DNA of 64,000 nucleotides from Phascolomyces articulosus. Lineage: Eukaryota > Mucoromycota > Mucoromycetes > Mucorales > Lichtheimiaceae. Positions 1-10,816 of the stretch are shown here, one piece after another. Below the pieces are notes generated by a model. It was given only the letters and a program-made list of their open reading frames with translations. It searched no databases and was not told where the DNA came from. Made by a program: the position numbers and the translations under genes. Positions within the stretch are counted from its first letter, which is position 1. Each line of letters begins with the position of its first letter. The DNA is taken from the NCBI GenBank assembly GCA_025677815.1, contig JAIXMP010000015.1, positions 682,001 to 746,000 on the forward strand. The letters run 5' to 3'.

Positions 1-2
1 TG

Positions 3-1373
3 ATGGCCAGTGTATTCAGACCATTGACTCCGCTCAACCGTGAGCTTCCTCAAACTAGTCGAGCAGAATTGGGTGATTCCGATGCTGTACTTGGTCATGT
101 TCTTGAAATTGATCCTCCAACTGAGCGTGACATCGAAATGGAAGATTTCGTGGAACGATTTGAATCGATGCACTTGTGTACGATTCCTGTTTCCCCTTCC
201 CCAAGTATCATGTCATATGATTCTTTTGATGAAACACCACCTGTGGTGGAGCCTTTTGTTGAGGGCGCTTCTTCTGCTGCCGACTTGGGTGATTCCAATG
301 TCGTGCCTATTTATATGCCAGTTGAAGTTGAGGCAATCGCTGATGACGGTGTGGACATGTTGGAAGGTGATTCTTCCACCGCATTCGCTGTCGTTGATGA
401 GTACGCTCCTGGTAATGTACAACAAGAAGAAAACCAATTTAACCTCCAACATGTGGTTGATCCTTTAGTGGATCCTACTGTTGTGTTGAATGTTCCTGCC
501 TCTGGACTGGCTACGGCTTCCATGCAAATGACCTCTGGATTGGCGACGGCTTCCATGTCAGTGACCTCTGAACCGGCTTCGGCTTTCAAGTCACCAGTTG
601 TTGACAATGTCACTTCTGCTACCCTTTCTGCCTCTGGTTCTACTATGCGAAAGCCCTCTGGCTCTGTCATGTCTAATATGACCTCTGGACTGGCTTCGGC
701 TTCCAAGTCATCAGGCTTTGGATTGGCGACGGCTTCCACTGACCTTGCCTCTGGCTCTGTTAAGCGAAAGACCTCTGGCTCTGCCATGTCTCAAGGCTCC
801 GGCCATCTTGCCTCTGGACTGGCTTCGGCTTCCACGCGAATGACCTCTGGATTGGCTTCGGCTTCCATGTCATCTTTACCAGCTGTTGTGTCTGTAGTTG
901 ACCCTAGTGTCCCTACTCCACAAAAAAATAATCATGATTTTAACTTCACTTTTTCTTTCGATTCTTCTCTTCCTCCTGCCCTTTCCTTAGTACCACCACC
1001 ATCATCATCGACATCATCATCATTCACATTCTCATTCCCTGCTCCTTCCTCCTCTTCCTCTCTTCCCGAGGCCTCCGTGGCGCAACTTGCAGTTGTTGAA
1101 GATGAAGCTGGTGAAGTTGTTGGCGAATTGGGTGTGGATCTCCTGGAAGCCTTGGGTAAGTTAAAAAAAAGAAGGGTTCTTTCATTAATAATTTGTATAA
1201 TATATATATATAAGAAATAGGTTCTAATATACATATTTGTACTCTATTTTTTATCATTATTATATATAGCTACCGTTTCGGATATGAGTGATGAAGATTA
1301 CGAGGTTTTCAAACGCCTTTATTTTGACGAATACGGTGTAGATTGGGGCGAATTAGTGAATTCTTTGGTGTGA
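3..1373 (+). CDS. Hypothetical Ser/Ala/Thr-rich repeat protein (5' end may lie outside window)
   Basis: Two exons, 3-1155 and 1270-1373; the intron is GTAAGT...ATATAG and joins codon G|CT in frame, giving the C-terminus VDWGELVNSLV before TGA. The first ATG is at base 3, so the true start may be upstream. The middle (about residues 165-295) carries degenerate repeats of the type SGLATAS/SGLASAS followed by M, K or T and an MT or SS spacer, about ten copies, then a Ser/Pro/Phe-rich stretch. The N- and C-terminal parts are acidic (DMSDEDYEVF near the end). No signal peptide, membrane segment or catalytic motif is visible. I do not recognise the family and assign no function. Codon usage and the clean splice support a real gene; the repeats suggest a fast-evolving low-complexity protein. 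Confidence 0.6.
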
Positions 1374-2160
1374 ATGACTTCGTTGTGTGTCCGGTGTTCC
1401 CTTTGCTTCCGTCAGGAGCATTTGGTGTATTTTTTTTTCTTGTCTTTCCTTGGCAAGTTTTTTTATTCAAGCTTTGGCGAATGTTTGGTTTCGTGTGTGT
1501 CGTGCTCGTCCGTTTGTTTTCGGTTCGAGTTTGGTTAGATGGACTTTTGTGTGGTTCGTCTCCGTTTCCGTCATCTTGGTGTGGTTTATCGCGCCTTTGG
1601 TGAGTGGTTTAGGTGTTCCTTCACCTATGGGTCCGTGGATAAGCTGTCTTGTGTTAATTTCAAGGCGATGGGTTAATTGGTAAGTGAATGATATCATTCT
1701 TCTTCTATCAATCAAGTAACAAATGTATAAATTAGTATTATCGGTCATCTAATCATTATTATATTAAATTGTTATGTTATGTAAAATAATAATAGGTTTG
1801 GGTACCGTGTTTACCCTTTGGATGAACTTGAGTGTGGTTCGTCTTCGTGGTCGTCTTGGCTTGGCTGTCGCGACTTTGGTGTGGTTCTGGGTGTCTCCGC
1901 GCCGTTTGAGTCGTGGACAGGTTGCCCTGTTGGTGTTACAAGGCGACGCGTCTGGTGGTAAGTAATCATATTATTTTTATTTTTATTATATTGACATATA
2001 TAAAAAAATAATATACCTTTACTAATCAATTATTCACTCGGTCATAAAAAAAAAAATAGGTTTTGGGGTTTCGTCCCGTTTCCGGCGTTGGCGATGGTGG
2101 GGCGGTAGCAAGGCATACTAGCAGACGATCTTTTTCCATGCTGAAGGTAAAGGGTATTGG
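1374..2160 (+). other. G/T-skewed tail with two intron-like gaps (possible spliced 3' UTR or ncRNA)
   Basis: After the stop of the first gene the plus strand is strongly rich in G and T and poor in A for several hundred bases. Two AT-rich gaps interrupt it and look exactly like introns: 1680-1795 (GTAAGT...AATAATAG) and 1958-2059 (GTAAGT...AAAAATAG). No reading frame across the three G/T-rich blocks gives a convincing protein; the open frames there are Trp/Phe/Val-rich by composition. I infer a spliced 3' UTR of the first gene, a non-coding transcript, or the decayed 3' exons of a once longer gene. Confidence 0.4.
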
Positions 2161-2240
2161 AGATATTACAACTAACATCTTTATGATATGATGCGATCAT
2201 CTATAGTCTATAGGAGTGAAGGGGTATCAACGGTTTGCAC

Positions 2241-2785
2241 GCGGTCAGGACTCTGGTCTGAACCCAATTGGACTGTGGATACCGCCCGACGGGAGTGGTG
2301 GATAGGAATCAGTTCACTGTGTGTTGTCGATAGTTTCAGGGATATGACGATCCAACGGAATAGCAGAAAAGAAAAAAATAAGGATGGTCCTATTGATACA
2401 AGTTTCTTTATGGTACGTATTTACGCGTTCGTTTCTTTTTTTTTTGCGATTTAAATGGAATAAAGAAAAGTAAATTAACCTTTTTTTTGAGTTTATTATT
2501 TTTTTTTATTTCCCCTTTGTAGCAATGGAGTTTTTTCTTTTATGCAAAAATGAAAGAAATCTGTCACGTTGTTATAAAGGGAGTAGACTATTTCACACAC
2601 ACACACACACACACAAGTCCGATCAATAGGATCTGTCTATTTTCTTTTTCTTGCATATCTAAAGCGTATCTGTCATTGATTCAAAGGTCACTATTTGAAT
2701 AATTACACGTAACTGTTTTTCCTTGAAGCTCAGATCCGTCGCAAGGGGTATCTACAGTCCAAAGGGTTCTGATCAGACCCTGGCC
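2241..2785. repeat. Imperfect inverted repeat, arms about 50 bp
   Basis: The left arm 2241-2292 (containing TTGGACTGTGGATACC and ending CGACGG) is closely matched by the reverse complement of the right arm 2736-2785 (beginning CCGTCG, containing GGTATCTACAGTCC). The arms are about 80 percent complementary by eye and enclose about 440 bp of AT-rich sequence with no coding frame. It could be a MITE-like element or a fold-back RNA gene; no target-site duplication was evident. Confidence 0.5.
2594..2615. repeat. (CA)n microsatellite
   Basis: Eleven uninterrupted CA dinucleotides lying inside the loop of the 2241-2785 inverted repeat. Confidence 0.9.
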
Positions 2786-2962
2786 AAGGACGTATACTCT
2801 TGATCTCCTTTGACTCGTAACGTGGCCATTCTTTTTATCATGGATCCCCTGCCACTCGTAATATCCTTACCCGGTTTGGAATTATGGTCCCTGTTAGTAT
2901 GTCTTGTTTTCCGTTCTGGTGGTGGTTTGCCATTGGGAAGGTGGTGTATTGGGCACGCCCTT

Positions 2963-3240
2963 GCCGGTCTTCAGTTTAATACTGGAAATAGGTGTTTATG
3001 GGGGATTTGTTTTATCACGCTCTTTCCTTTCCGGTCTTCAGTTTGATTCTAGTGATTGATGTTTTGGGGTGTTTTTACATCCTTGTCGGTCTTCAGTTTA
3101 ATTCTGGAGGTTGGTGCTTATGGGAGTGTATTTATATGCTCTTGCCGGTCTTCAGTTTAATTCCGGATTTTGGTGTGCTTGAGTGTATTATTATTCTCTT
3201 GCTTGCCGGTCTTCAGTTTAATTCTGAAATTTGGGAGTTC
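2963..3240 (+). repeat. Degenerate tandem repeat, five units of about 60 bp
   Basis: The core CGGTCTTCAGTTTAATTCTG recurs with few changes starting near 2963, 3030, 3085, 3144 and 3205 (spacings 67, 55, 59 and 61). Between cores the sequence is G/T-rich and also partly conserved (TGGTG, GAGTGTATT). The unit length is not a fixed multiple of three and frames break between units, so a protein repeat is unlikely. Confidence 0.8.
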
Positions 3241-5150
3241 ATTTGATTTTCTGCCCTGTCTTCTTCTTACTATTCGTTGCACAATCAAGATGTGTAATGG
3301 TTTCTATGGGTATTAAATTGATGAAAAATGATTCTCCAACGTTTAACGATGATTCATTCCTTTCAGAAAACATCTTTTATGATTTTCCATCCAACAAGAA
3401 TCATTTTACAAGCAAATGATGGTAAATCCTCTGGAATGATTTCATCGATTCGTTAAAGCAATTTTACTTTATCTTCGATGTGAGGATCTTATTATCTCTC
3501 TCTCTATCAAGTCGGATCCAACAACATCTTTTGGTGCAGGGTGTCATTATATATATATCGTCCTTTTATATATTTTGACATTGGTTATCATCTCATCCTC
3601 AACTTGTTGACCATTTACAAAAAAAAAAAAATGCAAGCACAACTGTTGGAAATTCAAGTTCCTTGGGTTTTTCAACATAATGAGACGTAGGATAAATATA
3701 CTCAGATATTCAACAACAACCAATATATTATCAAATCAAATCTCTCAAGGCAATAATGGATATATGGGTATATTTATTCGAGAGCAGTTGGTTGTCAAAT
3801 CAAGTAAACTCAACTTTCAAGACTTTCGAGCTTTTACTTTTGTTGAACTACTACTACTCTGTTCAACACTGGCAATCAATAGCGGTAGCAGCTAAATTTG
3901 TTGTCATACAAATATCAAGCTAAACAACAAATTCGTGTCCACTACAACTTTACCATCTATTTATGTGGATACACGCTGAATGGAAGCGGCCCTCTAGGAC
4001 GTTGTTTATCTTTTTCTCAATGTCTTTTTATCGGCTGTAACGAATCGACTGTAGTAACGTTTGATGGAAGCATATTTACACAAGCAAAAAAAAAAAGAAG
4101 AACCATCGATATGAATCCGTGTTCAGACACATTTTCTACAAAACTTCAACATACTACTTTGCAGGATTTTCTTCTTTTTCGTGGTGTAAATATCTGATAT
4201 GGTAGCGCATGCATATACACCCTTTTCAACTTTTACGGATTGTGCAATATACAAGATTATACTATTCAAGCTTTTCTAAATGGTGTTTCAGCCAACAATG
4301 ACGAAACTGAAACATCATTTATTACTCAAGTATGTACGTGGTTCCGGCAACAATAACAAAAATTCAAGATGCTGGATATCGTGCTATTGTTATTATATTT
4401 CAACAACAATAACAACAACAAGAACGCTATAGCACATATCATTAACCCTCTGATTGTGTGATAGCAACAACAAGAATGTCGAAATAACCATGCTTTCCTG
4501 GGTTTTCCGAATTAATTTGTTGTTGTTGACTACAAACTCAAGTCAACAACAGAAAAAAAAAATGGTCTGGTCGGTCGATTTGATCTTATTTCTGGAAAAA
4601 CGAGATTACATTTGGAAGTATACCTTATATATGATTTTGGAGTTAGCAACAGCATAATCATCTGGGCAATATGGGGTACTAAATGTGATTTCATTTTCTA
4701 AGTTGTGGATCAAGACTCTTCTTTGAAATCATCTCTTATGTACGAACAAAATCACAATACTACTACTACTACTACGACAACGTATATGCATATCAACAAC
4801 ACTGGCGAAATAAGACGTTGTTTATACATCTCTATCTTATTTTTGGCGATATATTCATATACAAAATCAATCATCAAATATTATAATGGAAAGCATGGTT
4901 CTCAAATAATAACAAAACTAAACAGACGAATGCCATGAAGGATAGATAATACGAAACATGCATGCGTCAAGTATATCTATTATTATAATATTCTATATTG
5001 TCTATCCTTCACCGTCTATATGCAACGAGAGCATTTACCTACCAGGTACGTAAATACTAAATATAATTTTTACAACACTCTTCATTTAAACTTAAGAGAT
5101 TGACTTATAACTGTTTATATTAAATAGGGGTGTTGCAACTGATTAAGCGA

Positions 5151-5195
5151 CACACACACACACACGCGCGCGCGACGCGCGCGCGCACACACGCA
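5151..5195. repeat. Alternating purine-pyrimidine tract (CA)n-(CG)n-(CA)n
   Basis: About 45 bases of near-perfect alternation: CA repeats, a CG block with a single phase break (CGACG) at its centre, then CA again. Such tracts favour left-handed Z-DNA, and the CG block is also self-complementary. CpG-rich DNA is very rare in this AT-rich window. Confidence 0.75.
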
Positions 5196-5903
5196 TCACT
5201 TCTCGTTTTCTTCTTCTTTGTTATTGTAATATTATCATCGTGACAACAAAAACAAGCAAAGAAGAAAAGAGGAGACACCCATACAATGGCCATTCTTCTA
5301 TTTGGTACATTGACACTCCTGGTAGAGTTAACTCCCCGGTTATTTGCATTCCCGTACTCGAATTTCGCAACAACAAAATATTGAACTTTCATGTAAAATC
5401 GAATCCTTGTTATTATCCACTCTCATTTGGTGCAAGTCTATGTAATCTACAACAAATATTTGGAAATTCCTATGTTGCGAATGACGGGGGTTGACGGTAG
5501 TAAATGCTCTCACTTGGCAATTTACGGCTGTTGACACATCCAGCAACATCAAATAAGCAGATACACATGATTTCTCCGTATGAACATCAAAACAATTCTA
5601 TTTTTCAAAAGGCACTTTGTAAAAAGTTTATTTATGAAAATTCAGTATATTGTAATAGTTGGTAAGGTTATGTCTCTGTGATGATCATATTGGTAAGAAA
5701 AAAAGAAAAAAAAACACAATACTATCCAAATATCTATTTAGTCTTCCACAAAAAAAAAAAAAATACATGGCGGTCCTCATCAAAAGATCAAGCTCAGTAA
5801 CCAACGGAGTAGCAAAGCAACAATCTTGCTCCATAACAATAAAATTAACATCAACAACAAAAACACAACATATTATATACGTCCAAAAAAAACCTTTGTT
5901 ATG

Positions 5904-6525
5904 GTAAGTTTACATATTCTACATAATACATTGGAAATTATGCAAATAACATGGGAAGGGAGGGGATCAAGTCTAATTAATAAAAACACCGATATCTATA
6001 GTCACATAAAATGTTGGCAAAGGGACATACAAACATCAATGTACAAGAAATACATCAACAATAAACAGACTATATGCGTGTCAAAAAATATCAACCCAGT
6101 AAGTTTATAACAAAATAAACGCTTGTAAATGATCATAATAAATAACATGGAAAAGGTTCTAATGGATTATATATGTATGTATCAAAGAGAACGGATCAAA
6201 TTGGACAAAAAAAAAACAAAAGTAATATATCATTTAGTGACCATCACTCGCTCCAGTAAGTAATATATATATTCTTATAACTATATAAATAATACAATGA
6301 AAATATGGAAGAGAAGGTTCTAATGTATTTGCGTATATCATCTTGTATTTTACGTGTATAAAATGTACTAGTAGAGTATATCTACTACTCTCACAAAAAA
6401 AAATGATACCAGCCTATCAACAAATAAAATTGACCTGGGCTATGAATTAAAGTAAGTCTATATTTTAGTTCCTTATACTTAAACATTTCAAGAATATGTA
6501 CTATATTACATGAAGGGACTCTAAT
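5904..6525 (+). repeat. Array of four intron-like units
   Basis: GTAAGT occurs at 5904, 6099, 6256 and 6452 (spacings 195, 157 and 196). Each is followed 59-68 bases later by TCTAAT (5972, 6158, 6319, 6520), and a block resembling ACATGGAAAAGGT precedes each TCTAAT. GTAAGT is the consensus donor and TCTAAT resembles a branch site, so the units look like related introns separated by short exon-like pieces without an open frame. This may be a multi-exon non-coding RNA, or tandem duplicates of a decayed exon-intron unit. Confidence 0.4.
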
Positions 6526-7942
6526 AAACTTTACGTATACATACCTTTTAAAATATTAGGCTCTTATCAGTTGATTACATCAAGCGACCTCCAAGAAGCA
6601 AAACCAGAAAATATTTCAACATCATGGAATGCGGCACAAAATCCAAAGGTTCAACCTTTATTTAAAAAAAGCAGACGGACTGCAGCCTGCCTACATATAT
6701 TATTCATTAGTCATATATGCAACATTAATGGCAATATTGATTCCGTCCATCGACCTTTTCTTTCGAAAAAAACAAGTCTTAGATAAAAAGAAAAAAGAAC
6801 AGCCAGCATGATCATCGCAGATGCACTAACCAAAATTACTAACTATTACAGGACTGCTCGAATTAGTAGTAGAGATTTTTGCAACCGGTTCTCTTTATTA
6901 GTATTAGATAGCAAAAAAAAAAAAATAGTTCTTCCTTGTATAAATTATCCTCCTCCCATATATCATTTTGTATCCGGTGTCAATAGCCGATCCTCCAAAA
7001 TAAACATTTTTATTATATAAATAATATATCAAATTAATTGTACTATTGACAGTAGCGATCCATACAATAAGTATCATTGGCATCAAAGGGAATGTGATAA
7101 ATTTTTATCTTAAATATACGCAATGTCGAAAAAACCCTCTCACGTCAGCATACTGACCAAACGCAGAGACCTCTTTCTTTTGGGAAATATAATACTTTCT
7201 CTGGCACTGACGGAACTTTTAGGTTGGATGATTATTTTAATAGAATATTAGATATATATATAAATCTATTTTAGTATAGAGGGATTGTAACTTTGCCCAT
7301 TCATCAAAAGTGGGCTTTCTTCCTCCTATCAAATTCACCTTCATACAAATCATGGGAAAAACAAAGTAAGTATTCTACCCTAGCACCATCCCAATATAAC
7401 TATACCTCAGAAATATCCGTTCATATGAATGAGTAAAGCAATGTTACTGCTTTTCACCATCAAGTACTCATCCTCATTATCCAACAGAAAATAAAATCAC
7501 TTCCTGTGAGATATTACTACGTTATGTAAATTCCTTTCTTAATAATTCTATTATGAAATGATGTACTGAAAAAAATAGCGACATCATAAATGTATCTTCA
7601 AAACCTGTTAGTTTTTTACAAATTCTGAATATCCTTTTTTTGTACCCCAAATACTGATGGGATGATCACCAGTCCATTGACTAAACATTACACTTGTAAC
7701 ATCTTCATCAATTGCTTTCTTCTAGTGCAGTTGTTCGTATATAAAAAAGAAAAAAAATAGATTGGCTTATCGAAAATATCGAACGGCTAAGTTTTGGTAA
7801 TTTTACTTAGATTGTTTCTATTGGGTGGCACATCAACAGCGAGCTGAAACAGAGGATGCTGTTAGATGCAGATGCAATAGATCGGCATTAAAAAATTGAT
7901 GCTGCATCCGGTAATATTTCACCCTGCTCTTTAATAATAATA

Positions 7943-9844
7943 ATGGGCAATCAATCCAGTCGAGAACAACAAAAAGGGACAGAATCATTATTGTCCACTT
8001 GGACATCGAAGCAACAATCACAATTAAAAGAGCAATATCTTCGTCTTATAAATTCGAGTAACGAAAAACAGACTGAAGAAATTCATTTGGAAACCATTAT
8101 AAAAAGCACAATCAGTACAGACACATTGGCTCATGCTATTTCTCTTGATACAAAACCGATTCGATCGGAACTTGCGGAAGCTTTAGCAAAATATATTGCC
8201 TATCATAGTAGTAACAACACCAAGGACAGTAGTAGTTCATCACCCACGATTGCTTCTTTTGCGGGGTTCCTGAAAACAGCGCACGATATCAATCACCAAG
8301 ATCCCACTTCATTCTACACAACCTATACACTGGCTTACAAACAATATCAGTGTTCCTTGGAAATGTTTGTTTTATGGCTTGTCCAATCGGCGATTCCATT
8401 TTGGTTTGAAGGGAGTGGTATCCTCCAATCCACTGACAAACAATGGAATCAACAACAAAAAGAGGGTAGTAGTAACGAGGATCCAAAAGGTCCTGAACGA
8501 TTAATGCAATACCTTGTCTACAGAGAACATAAACGAAAACTGCGACAAAAGAAACGGGAACAAGAAGAAATGGCTCTTTGGATGGATGATGCGGATAACA
8601 TCAAGAGTAAAGAAAAAGCAGAAGCAGGTGTATGGCATCGTCAAGTCACACAAACATCCACGCGTCTCGAGGAGTCTCTCATTTCCACTTGGATTACTCA
8701 AACTCCTATCGTGTTGGTTTTGTTTCATCTCATAGTCAGACGTGTATGTTTTGGAAATCCAGCGCATCACAAGAATGAAGAGGAAGAAGAGGATACTCAC
8801 CATCAAGATCGTATCAAAGGTTTACTCTCCCCTGCCATCGAAAAACCTACGGGAAACATGTTTGGTAAAGGCGAATTTTCCAAAATATTGACCCCTTATG
8901 ATTATTTCATGTTGACACGTTCACTCCCTTCCAATGCTCGGTCTTGGTCCAGTTATGAACAAAGTCAACGCAGAGTCCATCATAATTTGGAACATCAATT
9001 GATTTTCTCATCCAGACGAAATGGTATCAGTTGGCAAGTCTTTGTGAATCGTATTGTGAATCAAGGTGCCACATTACTGGTGATCAAGACAAAGGATGGA
9101 TCAATTTTTGGAGGATATACAGATGAAGAATGGAAACCAGTGACAGAATGGTATGGCAACTCTTCCAACTTTTTGTTTCGCATTCGATATCCAGGGGATG
9201 ACAAGCATAACCTTGGTGAACAAGATCAGTTGGTCATGGATACTTGGAATGGTGATTTAGGGTCCAATACACATTATCAATATTTGTGTTGGGGAAAACA
9301 AAGTCTTCCAAATGGTAAATGAAATTTTGATATCATTTTTGTTGTGTGTTCGAGCCAAAAAAAAAAAAGGAAGAAAATAAGAAAAAAATGGATTGACTTA
9401 CGATGATGGATGGCTTGTATATATAGCGCTTGCCATGGGTGGACAATTTGATTATGCAGGTTTATGGCTTGATGCAGATTTTTTACATGGTCATTCAAAA
9501 GCGGGTCCTGTCTGTACTACTTATAAAAGCCCACAGCTTTCTCTTGAAGAAAATTTTAAAGTGGATGAAATTGAAGGTAATCTATTTTTTTGAAGAAAAT
9601 AATAATAATAAGAACCACGTATACCGAAACTGACATAAATATGTATGATTCAATAGTTTTCTTGGTACGACCGATGATAAGAGAAGATGATGATATGATG
9701 GAAGATAAAGGAGGTATATTAAGTCGAACAGAAGATATGGAGTTTATGGAAATGGCTGGCAAAAAACTGTATTCACGCGATTTACAAGAACCAGATCCTC
9801 GTGAATTAGATGGCAATGATGAGGATGTGGATGATAAAAATTAG
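7943..9844 (+). CDS. TLDc-domain protein of the MEAK7 / Rtc5 family
   Basis: Three exons: 7943-9314, 9427-9576, 9657-9844 (569 aa). Junctions G|CG and G|TT restore the TLDc block MGGQFDYAGLWLDADF and the terminal EVFLV where the family has EVW. The protein starts MGNQSSRE, a classical N-myristoylation signal shared with human MEAK7 and yeast Rtc5. The N-terminal half is a helical region with EF-hand-like character but no clear calcium loop; the TLDc domain occupies about residues 300-520 (TRSLPSNARSW, NGISWQVFV, GGYTDEEWKP). Family knowledge: MEAK7 acts at lysosomes in mTOR signalling, and Rtc5 binds the vacuolar V-ATPase. Inferred role: a vacuole/endosome membrane regulator. The acidic C-terminal tail is extra. 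The gene sits alone between long gene-free stretches. Confidence 0.88.
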
Positions 9845-10290
9845 TTGACTTAATAAAAATTTGGAGTTTTACATTGAGGATCATCACTACGTAATACCTT
9901 TTAAACGTATTTCATATGATGATAATGTGCGCAAAGTCCAATCTTCTGGAAAGGGGTCTTTATCGTAAAAGATCATAGTGTTATTTTTATACGTAAAATT
10001 ATTTGTTCATCATAATAAAGAAAAAAAAGAAACACTTTGGAAACTGGTGTTCCATCGACCCTAATTATCATTGACAATTTGTAAGCCATTATTTTATCAG
10101 ATAGGCATCACGCACCAAAGCATAAACAATATATGAGTTAGTGTTGCCTGTGCGATTTTTATAATCTATGATTTTATTATATATAGACACCCGCGCAAAG
10201 AAGTAGTGATGAAGTTGTTTAACATATAAACTAAGCTGTTGCCCCAACACAGGAGGGACAATAATTCTCATAACTCTCCTTTTTTTATAG
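9845..10290. other. Spacer with no identified feature
   Basis: AT-rich sequence between the TLDc gene and the F-box-type remnant. I see no coding frame; it presumably contains the 3' end of the TLDc transcript. Confidence 0.5.
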
Positions 10291-10816
10291 CCACCATTTG
10301 AGTTGTTAACCCTCGTATATAAACATCTCCAGCCACATGAATTGAGCAAACTGACTAAAAATTATAATGAAATGAAACTTTATATTTCACGTATGACTTT
10401 TTGGAGAAGTCTTTATACGGAAAGTTTAAAGCTATCAGGATATACTCTCCGCATTTTAATTGACTTTATGAAGATCAAATATGTTTGTGATACCTGTTTC
10501 AAAAAACGTCTAAACGTTGGATCTCAAGTGGCAGTGCTTGTAAACCATAAAGCATTGGCCCAGCCAATAAAACTCTGTGTCGATTGTCGAGTAAACCTGT
10601 ACAAATATTACCCAGAAGTCCCTCTCTTATAGCCTCAGATCGCTCAAAATATCTCACAAACGTGCTCAAGACATATTTATATTGGATGATTCTATCCACT
10701 TGATTCCTCATGACGAAATCGAAACAAATACTTTTATCAGAAGGTCCAAGATAAAACTATATAGTTTCATATCATTAATTCAAGCAGCAAGAACAAAACA
10801 CGGTGGGAGACATTGA
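10291..10816 (+). pseudogene. F-box-type / zinc-binding protein remnant, frameshifted
   Basis: Starting just after an acceptor-like TTTTTTATAG, the frame reads PPFELLTLVYKHLQPHELSK, which has the look of an F-box. It is followed by a two-CxxC zinc-binding pattern (VCDTC ... LCVDC) and a YYPEVPLL segment, then hits TAG at 10630-10632. Shifting by one base at 10631 continues a plausible protein (SLRSLKISHKRAQDIFILDD ... IQAARTKHGG) to TGA at 10814-10816. F-box proteins with a distal two-CxxC module occur in this fungal group, from memory. Either a one-base indel killed the gene or a very short intron was missed. No first exon with an ATG was found upstream, so I call it a remnant. Confidence 0.45.

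Larger units (their letters stand above)
2161..7942. other. Long gene-free stretch with degenerate repeats
   Basis: No reading frame in this 5.8 kb is convincing; the short open frames are low in complexity or run through repeats. It contains the inverted repeat 2241-2785, a CA microsatellite, a roughly 60-bp tandem repeat (2963-3240), a CAA/CAACAA-rich section (3600-4800), a CA/CG alternating tract (5151-5195) and an array of intron-like units (5904-6525), listed separately. The remainder (6530-7942) is AT-rich with nothing I can identify. Confidence 0.6.

Noticed and set aside
2963..3240. CRISPR-like array
   Set aside because: Repeat cores are imperfect, spacers are related to each other rather than unique, and the genome is eukaryotic.
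3680..4197. Two adjacent open frames with some normal-looking composition
   Set aside because: Short, without motif, in a CAA-rich repeat region; no splice signals link them into a gene.
7833..8021. Antisense frames over the TLDc, VTC4, GCN2 and wall-protein genes
   Set aside because: They overlap well-supported exons on the opposite strand and have no family resemblance; typical shadow frames.
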